A stretch of 64,000 bases of DNA from Cyclobacterium xiamenense (GTDB lineage: Bacteria > Bacteroidota > Bacteroidia > Cytophagales > Cyclobacteriaceae). Positions 7,935-16,765 of the stretch are shown here, piece after piece. The stretch is from assembly GCF_009467825.1 (NCBI RefSeq), contig NZ_WIOK01000002.1:62001-126000 (forward strand), given 5' to 3'. Positions within the stretch are counted from its first letter, which is position 1. Every line of letters begins with the position of its first letter. The notes below the pieces were generated by a model that worked only from the letters and a program-made list of their open reading frames with translations, did not search any database and was not told the DNA's origin. The position numbers and the translations under genes were made by a program.

Positions 7935-9704
7935 ATGTCAAAAATTCATAGTTTTCACATCCCGGTTATGGGGCTGGGATTCACGGTCGATAGCCCGCTG
8001 AAAGTTGCCCGCTTTGGAATCGCCTCCGTTGTTTCCATTATGGACGATCAATTGCTGGAAGAAATGCGGCGACTTTATTCCAAAAAGTTGGGAATTCCCT
8101 ACGTACCCATCGAAGAAAAAACAGCAGATGCACGGGCACGTAGGGTCCGGGAGTACTTGGATTTTCTACAGACTGCCGTGACCGGGCAGGTTGAGGAACT
8201 GAAAAACCAGGCTTTTGGCAAAAACAGCGAGATAGATACGTATTTCAGCTTATTGCCCGAAGCCCATCCCCTTTACCGGCTATACAGCCGCATGCAGCAG
8301 GCAAGTGGTACCGAACAGCTGGCTTTGCAGGAGGAATTAAGAAGGGAAATCGTACCGGGGAGCATTGATGTGAACATCATGACCAAGGTCGATAAACTCA
8401 ATTACGATAAGGACGGGCAGGCCTTACCGCGCGAATTCTCCGATGCCCTGGCCGCGTTGCGCGGATTCGCTCAGAGTGAGGTAAGCGGCGGGGTGGTGTT
8501 TTCTGCGGGTATGAACCCTGCTTTGTACAGCTACCTGGGCGAATTTCCGGATTTCTTTCCGGATCGGGAGGGGAAGCTGAAAAAGCCGATAATTTTGAAA
8601 GTTTCCGATTACCGGTCGGCATTGATTCAGGGGAAATTTTTGGCAAAAAAAGGACTTTGGGTGTCGGAATTTCGCATTGAGTCCGGGTTGAATTGCGGAG
8701 GGCATGCCTTTGCTACGGACGGGTTTTTGGCGGGACCGATTTTGGAGTCTTTTAAGGAAAACAAGGAAACCCTTCGCCAGGAGTTGCTAGGCCTTTGTCA
8801 GCAGGCCCTACAGGAAAAAAACCTGCCCTCCTTGCCGGAGAATGTGCGCCCGAAAATCACCTACCAGGGCGGTATCGGGACCGCCGAGGAAAACGAAATG
8901 CTACTCAACACCTACGAATTGGATGGAACGGGTTGGGGGAGCCCCTTTTTACTGGTGCCCGAAGCGACGAGTGTGGATTCAGATACCCTGGATCGGTTGC
9001 TAGCGGCCAAAAAGTCGGACTTTTACCTGAGTCGGGCCTCTCCCTTGGGTATTCCTTTCAACAATCTTCGAAACAGCAGTGGAGAGGAACAGCGAAAGGC
9101 ACGTATCGACCGGGAGCGGCCGGGAAGCCCCTGTTACAAGAAGTTTCTGTCCACCAATACGGAATTTACGGATAAGCCCATTTGTACCGCTTCCAGGCAA
9201 TACCAACTCTTAAAAATCAAGCAGCAACAGGCCGGAGAAATTTCCGCATCAGCCCTGGAAGAAATCCTGGATAAGGATTGTTTGTGCGAGGGCTTATCGG
9301 CGCCTGCCATACTTGCCAGAGGGGAAACACCCCGGAGAAATCTGAAAGCAGTGACCATTTGTCCCGGACCCAACCTGGCCTATTTCAAAGGGACATTTAG
9401 CTTAAAGGAAATGGTGGACCATATTTACGGCAAGATACAGCTGACGCTGGATGCTGAGCGGCCGCACGTATTCCTGAAAGAATTGCAGCTGTACGTGCAA
9501 CACCTGAAAAGTGAAATCGAGACCGCAGTACCCGGAAATGCACGGAAGTTCGAAAGTTATGTGGAGAAATTCCGAAAGAACCTGGCAGACGGAATTGGCT
9601 ATTACCAAGAGTTAACCTCTCTATGGACAGCAGAGAACGAAGTGCTGCTGGCGAAATTGAAAGAGCAAGTCCTGGGATTGACCTGGGAATTGGAACAGGT
9701 CTAA
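7935..9704 (+). CDS. Conserved protein of unknown function, possible FMN-dependent TIM-barrel (nitronate monooxygenase-like)
   Basis: 589 residues, no signal or membrane segment. Near 250-270 it has SGLNCGGHAFATDG and near 315 TYQGGIGTAEEN; Gly-Gly-His and GGIGTAEE-type loops are typical of FMN phosphate-binding TIM barrels such as nitronate monooxygenases, so that fold is suspected. The second half is cysteine-rich: SPCYKKF, PICTASRQYQ, DKDCLCEG, VTICPGPNLA. These could ligate an Fe-S cluster. The C-terminal 100 residues look helical. The order FMN-like barrel plus Cys-rich module is inference; I know of close relatives in Bacteroidota only as hypothetical proteins. A bidirectional terminator lies downstream. 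Confidence 0.55.
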   Translation: MSKIHSFHIPVMGLGFTVDSPLKVARFGIASVVSIMDDQLLEEMRRLYSKKLGIPYVPIEEKTADARARRVREYLDFLQTAVTGQVEELKNQAFGKNSEIDTYFSLLPEAHPLYRLYSRMQQASGTEQLALQEELRREIVPGSIDVNIMTKVDKLNYDKDGQALPREFSDALAALRGFAQSEVSGGVVFSAGMNPALYSYLGEFPDFFPDREGKLKKPIILKVSDYRSALIQGKFLAKKGLWVSEFRIESGLNCGGHAFATDGFLAGPILESFKENKETLRQELLGLCQQALQEKNLPSLPENVRPKITYQGGIGTAEENEMLLNTYELDGTGWGSPFLLVPEATSVDSDTLDRLLAAKKSDFYLSRASPLGIPFNNLRNSSGEEQRKARIDRERPGSPCYKKFLSTNTEFTDKPICTASRQYQLLKIKQQQAGEISASALEEILDKDCLCEGLSAPAILARGETPRRNLKAVTICPGPNLAYFKGTFSLKEMVDHIYGKIQLTLDAERPHVFLKELQLYVQHLKSEIETAVPGNARKFESYVEKFRKNLADGIGYYQELTSLWTAENEVLLAKLKEQVLGLTWELEQV

Positions 9705-9800
9705 TAGTTTTCCCATACAGAGGCGGACGGAGGTATGCGAACAGGATTTCCCGGGCGCCACTGATGATGTTTTTCCTGAAATGAAGACGCGTGCTTAACA

Positions 9801-9845
9801 AAAAAGGCAAGCCCGACCCCATTTTGGATCGGGCTTGCCTTTTTT
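9801..9845. terminator. Bidirectional intrinsic terminator
   Basis: The 12-bp inverted repeat AGGCAAGCCCGA (9805-9816) / TCGGGCTTGCCT (9829-9840) is flanked by an A run on the left and a T run on the right. It therefore works for both the plus gene ending at 9704 and the convergent minus gene ending at 9862. Confidence 0.9.
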
Positions 9846-9861
9846 AGTGCGTCGCTTCCAA

Positions 9862-10980
9862 TCAGTCGGCAGCCTGCTCTTTTTTTACTTCATGCGCTGT
9901 GGGGTAGTCCGTGTATCCTTTGGCTCCCGGTATGTAAAAGGTATCCTGGTCCCATTCGGTAAGGGGCAGATTCTTTGCGATGCGGCTGACCAAATCGGGA
10001 TTGGAAACAAAGGGTTTGCCAAAAGCAACGGCATCAGCCAGGCCTTTCTCCAGAAACAAATTGCCCTTGTCCCGGTCAAAACCGCCGTTGATGATCAGGT
10101 TTCCGCGGTATTTTGGTCGGTACCTTTTGGCGATTTGCGTTTCTGCATGGGGCAAGCTGGACACATCCGTAAAGGGTTCGGACAGGTGCAGGTAGGCCAG
10201 GTCGTAGTCGTTTAGTTTTTCGACGATATAGTCAAAGGTAGGGATCGTTTCTTCGTCCAGGGTCATTCCAAACAAACCGTGCAGGGAGGGGTTTAGGCGA
10301 ACACCCACGCGGTTTTCGGGAAGAACTTCCTTTATCGCATCGATGATCTCAAAGAGAATCCTGGCCCGGTTCGGGATGCTTCCCCCGTAGGCATCGCTGC
10401 GAACGTTGGAGGTGCGACTAAAGAACTGGTGCAGCAAATAGCCGTTTGATGCGTGGATTTCTACCCCGTCAAAGCCGGCCTCAAGGGCGTTTTTGGCGCC
10501 GTTGCGGAAATCCAGAATGGTTTGCTGAATCTCCTCCAGACTCATCTCTTTGGGAGTGACGGTCTCTTTGAATCCCTCCGGTGTAAAGGATTTGGCTTCC
10601 GGATTGATCGCAGACGGAGCCAGGGGCAGATCACCCCCGTGAAAATCCGGGTGGGAGATTCTCCCTACGTGCCAAAGCTGAATGAAGATACGTCCGCCTT
10701 CCTCGTGAACCGCCTCGGTAACCTTTTTCCATCCTTCCACCTGAGCGGGGGTATGGATTCCGGGGGTGTTGACATACCCTACCGCTCGTCGTGAAATTTG
10801 GGAGCCTTCGGTAATGATAAGTCCGGCCGTCGCCCGTTGCCGGTAATAGGTTGCATGCAGCTCCGTAGGGGCCTTTTCCGGGTTATCCGCCCGGCTACGG
10901 GTCATGGGCGCCATCAGGATGCGGTTTTTTAGATTCAGGTCCGCCATGTTCCAGGCCGTCAGTAACGCATTGGTTTTCAT
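9862..10980 (-). CDS. nemA: Old Yellow Enzyme family alkene reductase (NemA-like)
   Basis: 372 residues forming one FMN-binding TIM barrel. The N-terminal NRILMAPMTRSRA, the FMN-site region IFIQLWHVGRISHP and the active-site segment EIHASNGYLLHQFFS are characteristic; the substrate-carbonyl pair is usually His-x-x-Asn (here H-A-S-N), followed by NVRSDAYGGS. C-terminal GGFDRDKG and ADAVAFGKPFVSNPDL bind the FMN phosphate. It should reduce alpha,beta-unsaturated carbonyls or nitro compounds with NAD(P)H. It is a single gene, divergent from the NO-response cluster. Symbol assigned by family resemblance; exact substrate unknown. Confidence 0.88.
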   Translation of the reverse strand: MKTNALLTAWNMADLNLKNRILMAPMTRSRADNPEKAPTELHATYYRQRATAGLIITEGSQISRRAVGYVNTPGIHTPAQVEGWKKVTEAVHEEGGRIFIQLWHVGRISHPDFHGGDLPLAPSAINPEAKSFTPEGFKETVTPKEMSLEEIQQTILDFRNGAKNALEAGFDGVEIHASNGYLLHQFFSRTSNVRSDAYGGSIPNRARILFEIIDAIKEVLPENRVGVRLNPSLHGLFGMTLDEETIPTFDYIVEKLNDYDLAYLHLSEPFTDVSSLPHAETQIAKRYRPKYRGNLIINGGFDRDKGNLFLEKGLADAVAFGKPFVSNPDLVSRIAKNLPLTEWDQDTFYIPGAKGYTDYPTAHEVKKEQAAD

Positions 10981-11169
10981 AATTTCTAGTTGGTTTAGCT
11001 ACGTCGGTTTCTTTTTCAATCCTGCCGATCACGCAGCTGCCAGGCAGGCGGAATCGGTAGGGTGTGTAGACAACATATGTAGTTACATGAAAAGTTCTCT
11101 TGATCGGTAACGAGTTCTTCGAAATACGGATTTTTCCATGACTACCAGTCGGTTTATTATTTGGCCGAC
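10981..11169. other. Divergent intergenic region
   Basis: This lies between the NemA-like gene (minus) and the RIC operon promoter (plus). No further gene or repeat is seen. Confidence 0.4.
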
Positions 11170-11215
11170 AAAAAAAGATAAAAATATCCTTTTTGTCAGA
11201 TATGTAGTATCTTTG
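11170..11215 (+). promoter_or_regulatory. Promoter and candidate NO-responsive operator of the RIC gene
   Basis: The core GATA-AAAA-TATC (11177-11188) is flanked by an A run on the left and CTTTTT on the right, giving an imperfect palindrome. The 21 bases 11170-11190 recur exactly at 19740-19760. The right flank runs into TTTTG (11191-11195), which sits 12 bases before a perfect -7 element TATCTTTG (11208-11215), so a bound protein would cover the -33 element. The overlap fits repression. The Rrf2 protein at 16766 is the best candidate binder. Confidence 0.65.
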
Positions 11216-11304
11216 GAAAACGATGGGAGGGATGGGGTCCGGGCGCGCTTCAGGATCCCTGATTTCTTCAAAAACATATTGGTTACAAAAAATTACGGTA
11301 TAGG

Positions 11305-12039
11305 ATGGATTTGGACATGCGAACAGCCAGTTTGGGAGCCATTGTCACGGCAAACTCCTGGACAACCGACGTTTTTGACGCGTACGGAATTGATTATTGT
11401 TGCCGTGGATCGGAGCGCCTATCGGATACCTGTGAGCGCCTATCGATCCCCTTGGACCAGATCGCAGACCAACTGCAATCCTATGTTGATCATCACGCTT
11501 CGCCGCGGTTTTCCTTTGATTTCTGGCCGATGGGGCTTTTGGCCAGTTATATTGAGCGGAAGCATCATCGGTACGTAAAAACACAAATTCCCTTACTGGT
11601 GAATTTGTTCAAGGAAGCATTGCATGAACCGTCCGAACAAATGGACATCCTATTCGAGGTGAAGCAGGTATTTTGGAAAGTCGCGGAAGACCTGTTAGAC
11701 CATATCCAACGCGAAGAGCGAATTCTTTTTCCCTATCTACGAAAAATGGAGGCCAATGAAGAGGGCGATATTCCCTTTGCTGCGCCGCATTTCGGTACGG
11801 TTCGGCACTCCATCATTACCTTGTTTCGGGAGCATGAAAAAGAGGGGATATGGCTGCAGCAGATCCGAGACATTACGAATAATTTTTCCCTGCCTGCACA
11901 AGCAGGTTATTGGGAGCGACTACTGTTTCCACAATTGGCCGCCTTTGAACAGGATATGAAGACACACCTCCATTTGGAAAACAACATTCTTTTTCCAAAG
12001 GCGCTAGCTGTGGCTGAGAAAGTTGGTGCCGGGGCTTAA
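11305..12039 (+). CDS. ric: Iron-sulfur cluster repair di-iron protein (RIC/ScdA/YtfE)
   Basis: 244 residues with the normal two-domain layout. The ScdA_N domain is at about 1-60, including the conserved DYCCRG (usually DYCCGG), and a hemerythrin-like four-helix bundle follows at about 75-235. Candidate iron ligands are the histidines and glutamates in ERKHHRYV, DHIQREERILFPYL, VRHSIITLFREHEKEG and HLHLENNILFP. RIC restores Fe-S clusters and other iron centres damaged by nitric oxide or peroxide in the cytoplasm. It leads the cluster behind the operator at 11170; the membrane protein starts 10 bases after its stop. Confidence 0.93.
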   Translation: MDLDMRTASLGAIVTANSWTTDVFDAYGIDYCCRGSERLSDTCERLSIPLDQIADQLQSYVDHHASPRFSFDFWPMGLLASYIERKHHRYVKTQIPLLVNLFKEALHEPSEQMDILFEVKQVFWKVAEDLLDHIQREERILFPYLRKMEANEEGDIPFAAPHFGTVRHSIITLFREHEKEGIWLQQIRDITNNFSLPAQAGYWERLLFPQLAAFEQDMKTHLHLENNILFPKALAVAEKVGAGA

Positions 12040-12049
12040 CTCAGTTTAC

Positions 12050-13156
12050 ATGAAAAAGATACCCCCTGCATACCTCTTACCGCTTGTGGTTGGTGGCCTA
12101 CTTGCCGGACTCTTGGGAGGCTGGTTGAGGCTGGGATACGGTGGTTTTTCGGCTCCCCTGGCAGCGGCTCATCACGGAGTCCTGATGGTGGGTGGGTTTC
12201 TGGGTACCCTCATTTCTCTGGAGCGGAGTGTAGTCATGAAAAACCCGGCCTGGCTACTGCTTCCCTTACTGAGTGGACTATCCATCCCTTTATTTCTCGG
12301 CGGTTGGCACAAAACGGGAGCCATTTTTTTGTTGATTGCCAGCCTGGGTTTGCTGGTGCTGCTGTACAAGCAATCGCTACGGACGTCGGATGTGCCTACT
12401 TACCTCATTGCTTTTGGGGGCGCCTGTTGGATGTTGGGAAATTTCACGTATCTCTACACCGATTTTGTGGTCCTTTCTACCGGCTGGTGGATGGCATTTT
12501 TGTTTTTTACCATCCTGGGCGAACGATTGGAGTTAAGCCGCTACTTGTCCGTTCCGATACGCATGTACCGCCTGCTGTACCTGCTGCTAGCTGCCCACTG
12601 TATCGGTTTATTGCTGCCCTTTCACCTGTGGGGGAGAGTAGTTTTGGGTGCTTCGGCGCTGGGTGTGGGGATTTGGCTGCTACGCTACGACATGGCGCGC
12701 CATGGGGTCAAAAAGCCCGGTAAGTTTCGGTACATCGGTTTTGGGTTATTAGTGGGCTATGCCTGGCTGGTACTGCATGGCCTGGTACTGCTTTTCCTGG
12801 ACAACCACCCCTTTCATTACGACCTGTATTTGCATACCTTTTTCCTGGGATTTGTCTTTTCGATGATCTGGTCACATGCGCCGATTATCTTTCCAGCAGT
12901 CTTTGGGATTAAAGTTGACGTATTCCATCCGCTGCTGTGGTGGGTATGGGGAGTTTTTCAGCTTAGTTTGGTAGCACGTATCGCCTCCTCCTGGGCTGGC
13001 TGGCCTTCCTGGCGCTTTTTCTTTGGTGCGCTTAACGGGTTTTCCATCATTGCTGTTTTTCTGTCCATGGCCCTGGTCGTGGGTTTTCGATGGCGAGCTA
13101 TCCACCTCAAATCTTCCGGTATGCAAACCGGGAGTCAACGATCTGGATTGGAATAA
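12050..13156 (+). CDS. NnrS-like polytopic membrane protein
   Basis: 368 residues with about ten to twelve hydrophobic segments. Histidine-bearing helices AAAHHGVLMVGGFLG near 35-50 and LYLHTFFLGFVFSMIWSHAP near 265-285 match the pattern of NnrS proteins, which bind heme and copper and protect cells against NO stress. Similarity to classical NnrS is distant. The ATG at 12050 is chosen rather than an upstream start overlapping ric, because it begins MKKIPPAYLLPLVVGG directly before the first helix. Spacing of 10 bases from ric points to co-transcription. Confidence 0.65.
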   Translation: MKKIPPAYLLPLVVGGLLAGLLGGWLRLGYGGFSAPLAAAHHGVLMVGGFLGTLISLERSVVMKNPAWLLLPLLSGLSIPLFLGGWHKTGAIFLLIASLGLLVLLYKQSLRTSDVPTYLIAFGGACWMLGNFTYLYTDFVVLSTGWWMAFLFFTILGERLELSRYLSVPIRMYRLLYLLLAAHCIGLLLPFHLWGRVVLGASALGVGIWLLRYDMARHGVKKPGKFRYIGFGLLVGYAWLVLHGLVLLFLDNHPFHYDLYLHTFFLGFVFSMIWSHAPIIFPAVFGIKVDVFHPLLWWVWGVFQLSLVARIASSWAGWPSWRFFFGALNGFSIIAVFLSMALVVGFRWRAIHLKSSGMQTGSQRSGLE

Positions 13157-13186
13157 AAAAGGATAGGCAATGAGTGGTTCCTTGTG

Positions 13187-13194
13187 TATCTTTG
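13187..13194 (+). promoter_or_regulatory. Candidate -7 promoter element (TATCTTTG)
   Basis: A perfect TAnnTTTG lies 13 bases before the ATG at 13207. An AAAAAAGGATA stretch upstream (about 13155-13165) equals one arm of the operator at 11170. No good -33 element is seen. Confidence 0.5.
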
Positions 13195-13206
13195 TTCGTA
13201 GAAACC

Positions 13207-13596
13207 ATGGCTAAACGAATCGTATCCTACGGCGTTCCCTTTTTACTGGCAGGCTTGTTGCTCGTGCAGAGTGTCTCGCTGTCCCTGATTCAGTTGGACT
13301 TTATGTGGAACAGAGAGACGATTGCTGCCTTGTTTTGTGTCAATTTGGACAAGCCGGAGATGAATTGCGCGGGATCCTGTGAATTGGGGCGGCGATTGGA
13401 AAAGGCGGCCGATACGGAACAGCCACACGATCTTCGCCTGGTGGAGTCAATCTCCGCGGTTTTTGTGCTTGCGACCGCCTATGTTTTCCCGGCACGTTTC
13501 GGTTTCAAAATGCCCGATCAACGCCTGGCTGTTTACACCGTGTATGGTAGTGGTCAAGTTTTTCCTGCTGGTATTTTTCACCCGCCCCGGCTTTGA
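13207..13596 (+). CDS. Small membrane-anchored protein with conserved Cys motif
   Basis: 129 residues. One N-terminal hydrophobic helix (SYGVPFLLAGLLLVQSVSLS) is followed by FCVNLDKPEMNCAGSCELGR. This matches a Bacteroidota family of about 130 residues with a consensus like C-x-N-x-D-K-P-x(3)-C-x-G-x-C-x-L and an end like IFHPP, here IFHPPRL, so the protein is complete. Members often lie beside TonB receptors or copper genes, and the three cysteines suggest metal handling at the membrane. Function is not established. Start at ATG 13207 rather than 13174, as the promoter element overlaps the latter. Confidence 0.65.
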   Translation: MAKRIVSYGVPFLLAGLLLVQSVSLSLIQLDFMWNRETIAALFCVNLDKPEMNCAGSCELGRRLEKAADTEQPHDLRLVESISAVFVLATAYVFPARFGFKMPDQRLAVYTVYGSGQVFPAGIFHPPRL

Positions 13597-13920
13597 TTTT
13601 ATTTCTTACGGTGTAGCCAGGCAATGGCAGTAGTGACGGTAGACCTTCGGAATACCGCCTCCCGGTACCGCTCAATCGGGTATCCCTGTGCGTAGAAATA
13701 CGATGATAGGTAGCACCCCTTTTGGCCAGACGGTTCGCTGCCCATGCCCCCCTGTCGCTAGCCAGTTGCTGGCTTTCCCCCAAGGAGAAGACCCAGGGTG
13801 ATACATGCTACACAATTCAAAAAAGCCAGTCAGTATCTTCGTAACACCTTCACGGTTCCTAACCAACGGTACCCTGTTTCACGCATTTCCCCATTCGGGA
13901 AATCCAAAAATTTGATTTCA
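13597..13920. other. Intergenic, no gene seen
   Basis: 324 bases upstream of the copper-receptor gene. It was inspected for a cobalamin-type riboswitch because TonB genes often carry one, but no conserved B12 box is present. A TATCTTCG sequence near 13832 is one base off the promoter consensus. Confidence 0.45.
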
Positions 13921-16176
13921 ATGAAAACGATCTTTATATATGTGCTACAAGCCATGCTATTGATGGCTCCACTTGCGATTATTCATGCCCAAGAGGGCAA
14001 ACCTTTGCAGATTTTTGATGCGGAGGATGGTGCGCCCATTTCCGGATTCAGATATCGGTATGGTACACAGCTTGGGAGCAGCGATACTTCCGGAACGATC
14101 TTTTTGCGAAGGGATCCGGGCAGTAGGTTGCGGTTGCAACACCTTCGGTACGGGACATGGGAACTAACCGAATCCGCTTTTGACCGGCTTTGGGAAACTG
14201 GCAGCAGTACCTGGCAGCCGGAATGGATGGAGCTTTCGCCGGTTTCGGTCATTTCCATTGGCATCCCTCAGGAAAAGGATCAGCAAATTGCCTTTTCGGC
14301 CCGGGAGAAGCTGCATCACGACGCGGGGGCTTTGCTCAACGAAAACCCCATGATTTCTTCCATCCGCAAGAGTGGTGCCTTCGGCTTTGACCCGGTGATG
14401 CGGGGCTTTAAATACGATCAGATCAATGTGGTGGTGGACGGATTGCAATCGGCCACTGCGGCCTGCCCCAACCGGATGGACCCACCTACCTCCCAGATAG
14501 CGCTGGGCCGGATGCAAAAGGTGGAATTACTCAAAGGGCCTCATGCGCTGCGCTACGGGATTGGACTGGGTGGAACTCTAAACTTTGTGAGCGAAGCTCC
14601 GGAATTTGTCGAAAACCCGGCTACCTACGGCAGGTTTTCAAGTATGTGGGAGCAAAACGGGCAGGTGCTGCGAAACGAAGGGAAGTTGGGTTGGCGAACA
14701 CAGCAGGCGGATATGGGGCTTATCGGTTCCTGGTCCCGGGGTTCGGATTACCGGGACGGTGCAGGGAATACCGTACCCGCTTCCTTTATGCGCGCCTCCG
14801 TCGGGTTCTACGGGGATTTTGCCACCGGGGCGGGAGAAAATTTGTCGGTGAATCTTAACCGGAATTTTGCCCGCGACGTGGCGTTCCCAACGCTGCCAAT
14901 GGACCTACGAAAAGACGATACCTGGATGGCAAATGCCAGATTTAAGAAGTCCTTTGAGGGGCGGCTGCTAAAATCCATTACCCAATCGGCCTACCTTAGC
15001 AAAGTAGACCATTTGATGGACAATGGCTTACGCGAGATAAATCGCCGGATGATGGATGCCCGAACGCCGGCAAAAACTGCCAATGCAGGGGGACGGGTAG
15101 AAGGAGAATGGCACCCGGGTACCGGTCGACTGTTTGCCGGTCTGGATTTCCGAAGCGAAAAGGCTGAAGGAACGCGGGAACGGACCTTTCTGATGGGACC
15201 GAACGAAGGCAAAACCCTGTTGGACAATGCCTGGCAAGAGGCGCTGATTCAGAAATTCGGTGTTTTTACCGCCTATTCGCTTCCCTTGAAAGCAGGGATG
15301 TTTAGCATCTCTGGCCGTCTGGACATGAACCGGGCACAGGCCCTGGACCCAACCGTTGAATTCAGCCAGCAGTTTGAGGAAATTTCCACCGTTCAAGCCA
15401 ACCCGGGTTTGTCGCTGGGATGGCAAAATGACCTCAGCGATCGCTGGCAAATCGGTATTTGGCTTGCCCGCGTCAGCAGAAGCGGCAGCCTTACCGAGCG
15501 GTACATCCATTATTTTCCGGTAGGGTTGGATCCCTACGAGCTTCTGGGGAACCCACAACTGCAATCCGAAACCAACAACCAATTCGACCTGAGTCTTCAG
15601 CACCGCACCGAAGGCCTTTCCATCTCAGTCAGCTTGTTTGGGGCTTACCTGAATGACTACATCACGGGAGTTCGCACCGATCTTGCACCCCGACTGCCCC
15701 AAAGTCCCGGAGTCAGGCAGTTTATCAATGTGGAGGAGGTACTAAAAACCGGGATGGAATGGTCCATTGAGCACCGGATCGGCGGCAACTGGTCGCAATC
15801 CCTTATGGCCGCCTATACCTATGGTCAGGATCTCAGGCATCAGGAACCCCTCCCGGAAATTGCGCCCCTGGATCTACGCTATTCCTTGCAGGGAAAGCAC
15901 CTGGACGGAAAGCTGACTTCGGTGCTTCGATGGCGGGCTGTTGCTGCGCAACATCGCGTCTCTTCCCGCTTTGGTGAATCCACCACGCCCGGGTTTCATT
16001 TAGTGGACCTGGAGGGAGGGTACCGGTTGCTGCCCGCCCTGACGCTCCGGGCTTCGGTACACAATTTGCTGGATCAGACGTATTACGAGCACCTGAACCG
16101 ACCCATACGAAGTCAGGCCGGGCCGTTGTTTGCACCCGGCCGAAATTTTAGGTTGATGGTTAGTGTAGACTTCTAA
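13921..16176 (+). CDS. TonB-dependent copper receptor, OprC/NosA-like
   Basis: 751 residues. After the signal peptide (MKTIFIYVLQAMLLMAPLAI) comes a short regulatory-like domain (about 25-95), then a plug at about 120-235 with DPVMRGFKYDQINVVVDG, ATAACPNRMDPPTS and KVELLKGPHALRYGIG, then a barrel ending in FRLMVSVDF. The Cys-x3-Met motif followed by DPP (CPNRMDPP) is the copper-binding signature of OprC and of NosA, the receptor that supplies copper for N2O reductase in Pseudomonas stutzeri. NosZ needs twelve copper atoms per dimer and is encoded nearby. Assignment rests on the motif and context. ATG 13921 is preferred because the 41 upstream codons lack signal features. Confidence 0.8.
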   Translation: MKTIFIYVLQAMLLMAPLAIIHAQEGKPLQIFDAEDGAPISGFRYRYGTQLGSSDTSGTIFLRRDPGSRLRLQHLRYGTWELTESAFDRLWETGSSTWQPEWMELSPVSVISIGIPQEKDQQIAFSAREKLHHDAGALLNENPMISSIRKSGAFGFDPVMRGFKYDQINVVVDGLQSATAACPNRMDPPTSQIALGRMQKVELLKGPHALRYGIGLGGTLNFVSEAPEFVENPATYGRFSSMWEQNGQVLRNEGKLGWRTQQADMGLIGSWSRGSDYRDGAGNTVPASFMRASVGFYGDFATGAGENLSVNLNRNFARDVAFPTLPMDLRKDDTWMANARFKKSFEGRLLKSITQSAYLSKVDHLMDNGLREINRRMMDARTPAKTANAGGRVEGEWHPGTGRLFAGLDFRSEKAEGTRERTFLMGPNEGKTLLDNAWQEALIQKFGVFTAYSLPLKAGMFSISGRLDMNRAQALDPTVEFSQQFEEISTVQANPGLSLGWQNDLSDRWQIGIWLARVSRSGSLTERYIHYFPVGLDPYELLGNPQLQSETNNQFDLSLQHRTEGLSISVSLFGAYLNDYITGVRTDLAPRLPQSPGVRQFINVEEVLKTGMEWSIEHRIGGNWSQSLMAAYTYGQDLRHQEPLPEIAPLDLRYSLQGKHLDGKLTSVLRWRAVAAQHRVSSRFGESTTPGFHLVDLEGGYRLLPALTLRASVHNLLDQTYYEHLNRPIRSQAGPLFAPGRNFRLMVSVDF

Positions 16177-16223
16177 AAAAGATAATTAAGTATTTTATTT
16201 GCCCGGTAATCTGATTATCTTTG
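16175..16223 (+). promoter_or_regulatory. Promoter and possible degenerate operator of the hemerythrin-Rrf2-hemoglobin genes
   Basis: TTTG (16198-16201) and TATCTTTG (16216-16223) form a good promoter with 14-base spacing. Just upstream, AAAAAAGATAATTAAGTATTTT (16175-16196) resembles the operator at 11170 but is less symmetric. Confidence 0.5.
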
Positions 16224-16270
16224 TTTTTGTTTACTTTTGAAAGAAAGCGAAACAACTGAAAAAACGATCC

Positions 16271-16759
16271 ATGCATAAACCACTAAAGAGGCACGAAGCG
16301 TTGGTACCCTTGTCGAGGGACCACCATTTTGGCTTGCTATTGGTGTGGAAGATCCGGCAAGGGCTGGCCTTTGAGGTACGCCTTACGCGTATTCGCGATT
16401 ACGTGATTTATTACGTTGGGCACCGGATTCTTCCTCACTTTCAATTGGAAGAAGCGGAGGTGTTTCCCATTTTAGAGGCGAATGATTCGCTGCGGCAACA
16501 GGCCGAGGAGCAGCACAAAGCGATTCGAGCGACTTTTGACGGGATCAAGCGGGGAGCGCCGGAAGCGATGTCCCAGCCATTGGACGAATTAGCCGAGCGT
16601 CTGGAAGCACACATTCGGTTTGAAGAACGAACCCTGTTTGAACACATGCAGGCAGTCCTATCACCCGAGAGGCTGGAGCGCTTGGGAAAAAAAATAGCCG
16701 CAAGTCACCGGTTTGCGGACGAAATATGGGAAGATGAATTTTGGAAAAAAGATAACTAG
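16271..16759 (+). CDS. Hemerythrin-domain protein
   Basis: 162 residues, a single four-helix hemerythrin-like (HHE) domain. Likely iron ligands are in LSRDHHFGLLL, GHRILPHFQLEEAEVFP, EEQHKAI and EAHIRFEERTLFEHM, which gives the usual H...HxxxE...H...HxxxE pattern. There is no signal peptide, so it is cytoplasmic. Such proteins bind O2 or NO or sense them; a role in NO defence is inferred from its neighbours. It ends six bases before the Rrf2 start, so the two are probably co-transcribed. Confidence 0.85.
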   Translation: MHKPLKRHEALVPLSRDHHFGLLLVWKIRQGLAFEVRLTRIRDYVIYYVGHRILPHFQLEEAEVFPILEANDSLRQQAEEQHKAIRATFDGIKRGAPEAMSQPLDELAERLEAHIRFEERTLFEHMQAVLSPERLERLGKKIAASHRFADEIWEDEFWKKDN

Positions 16760-16765
16760 AAGCGC

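Noticed and set aside
13597-13920. Possible cobalamin riboswitch before the TonB copper receptor
   Set aside because: No B12-box sequence or the expected stem order could be found on either strand.
16743-16752. AAAAAAGATA half-site immediately before the Rrf2 start
   Set aside because: It is the coding end of the hemerythrin gene (Lys-Lys-Asp), and such half-sites occur elsewhere by chance in coding DNA (34317, 46329, 59059).
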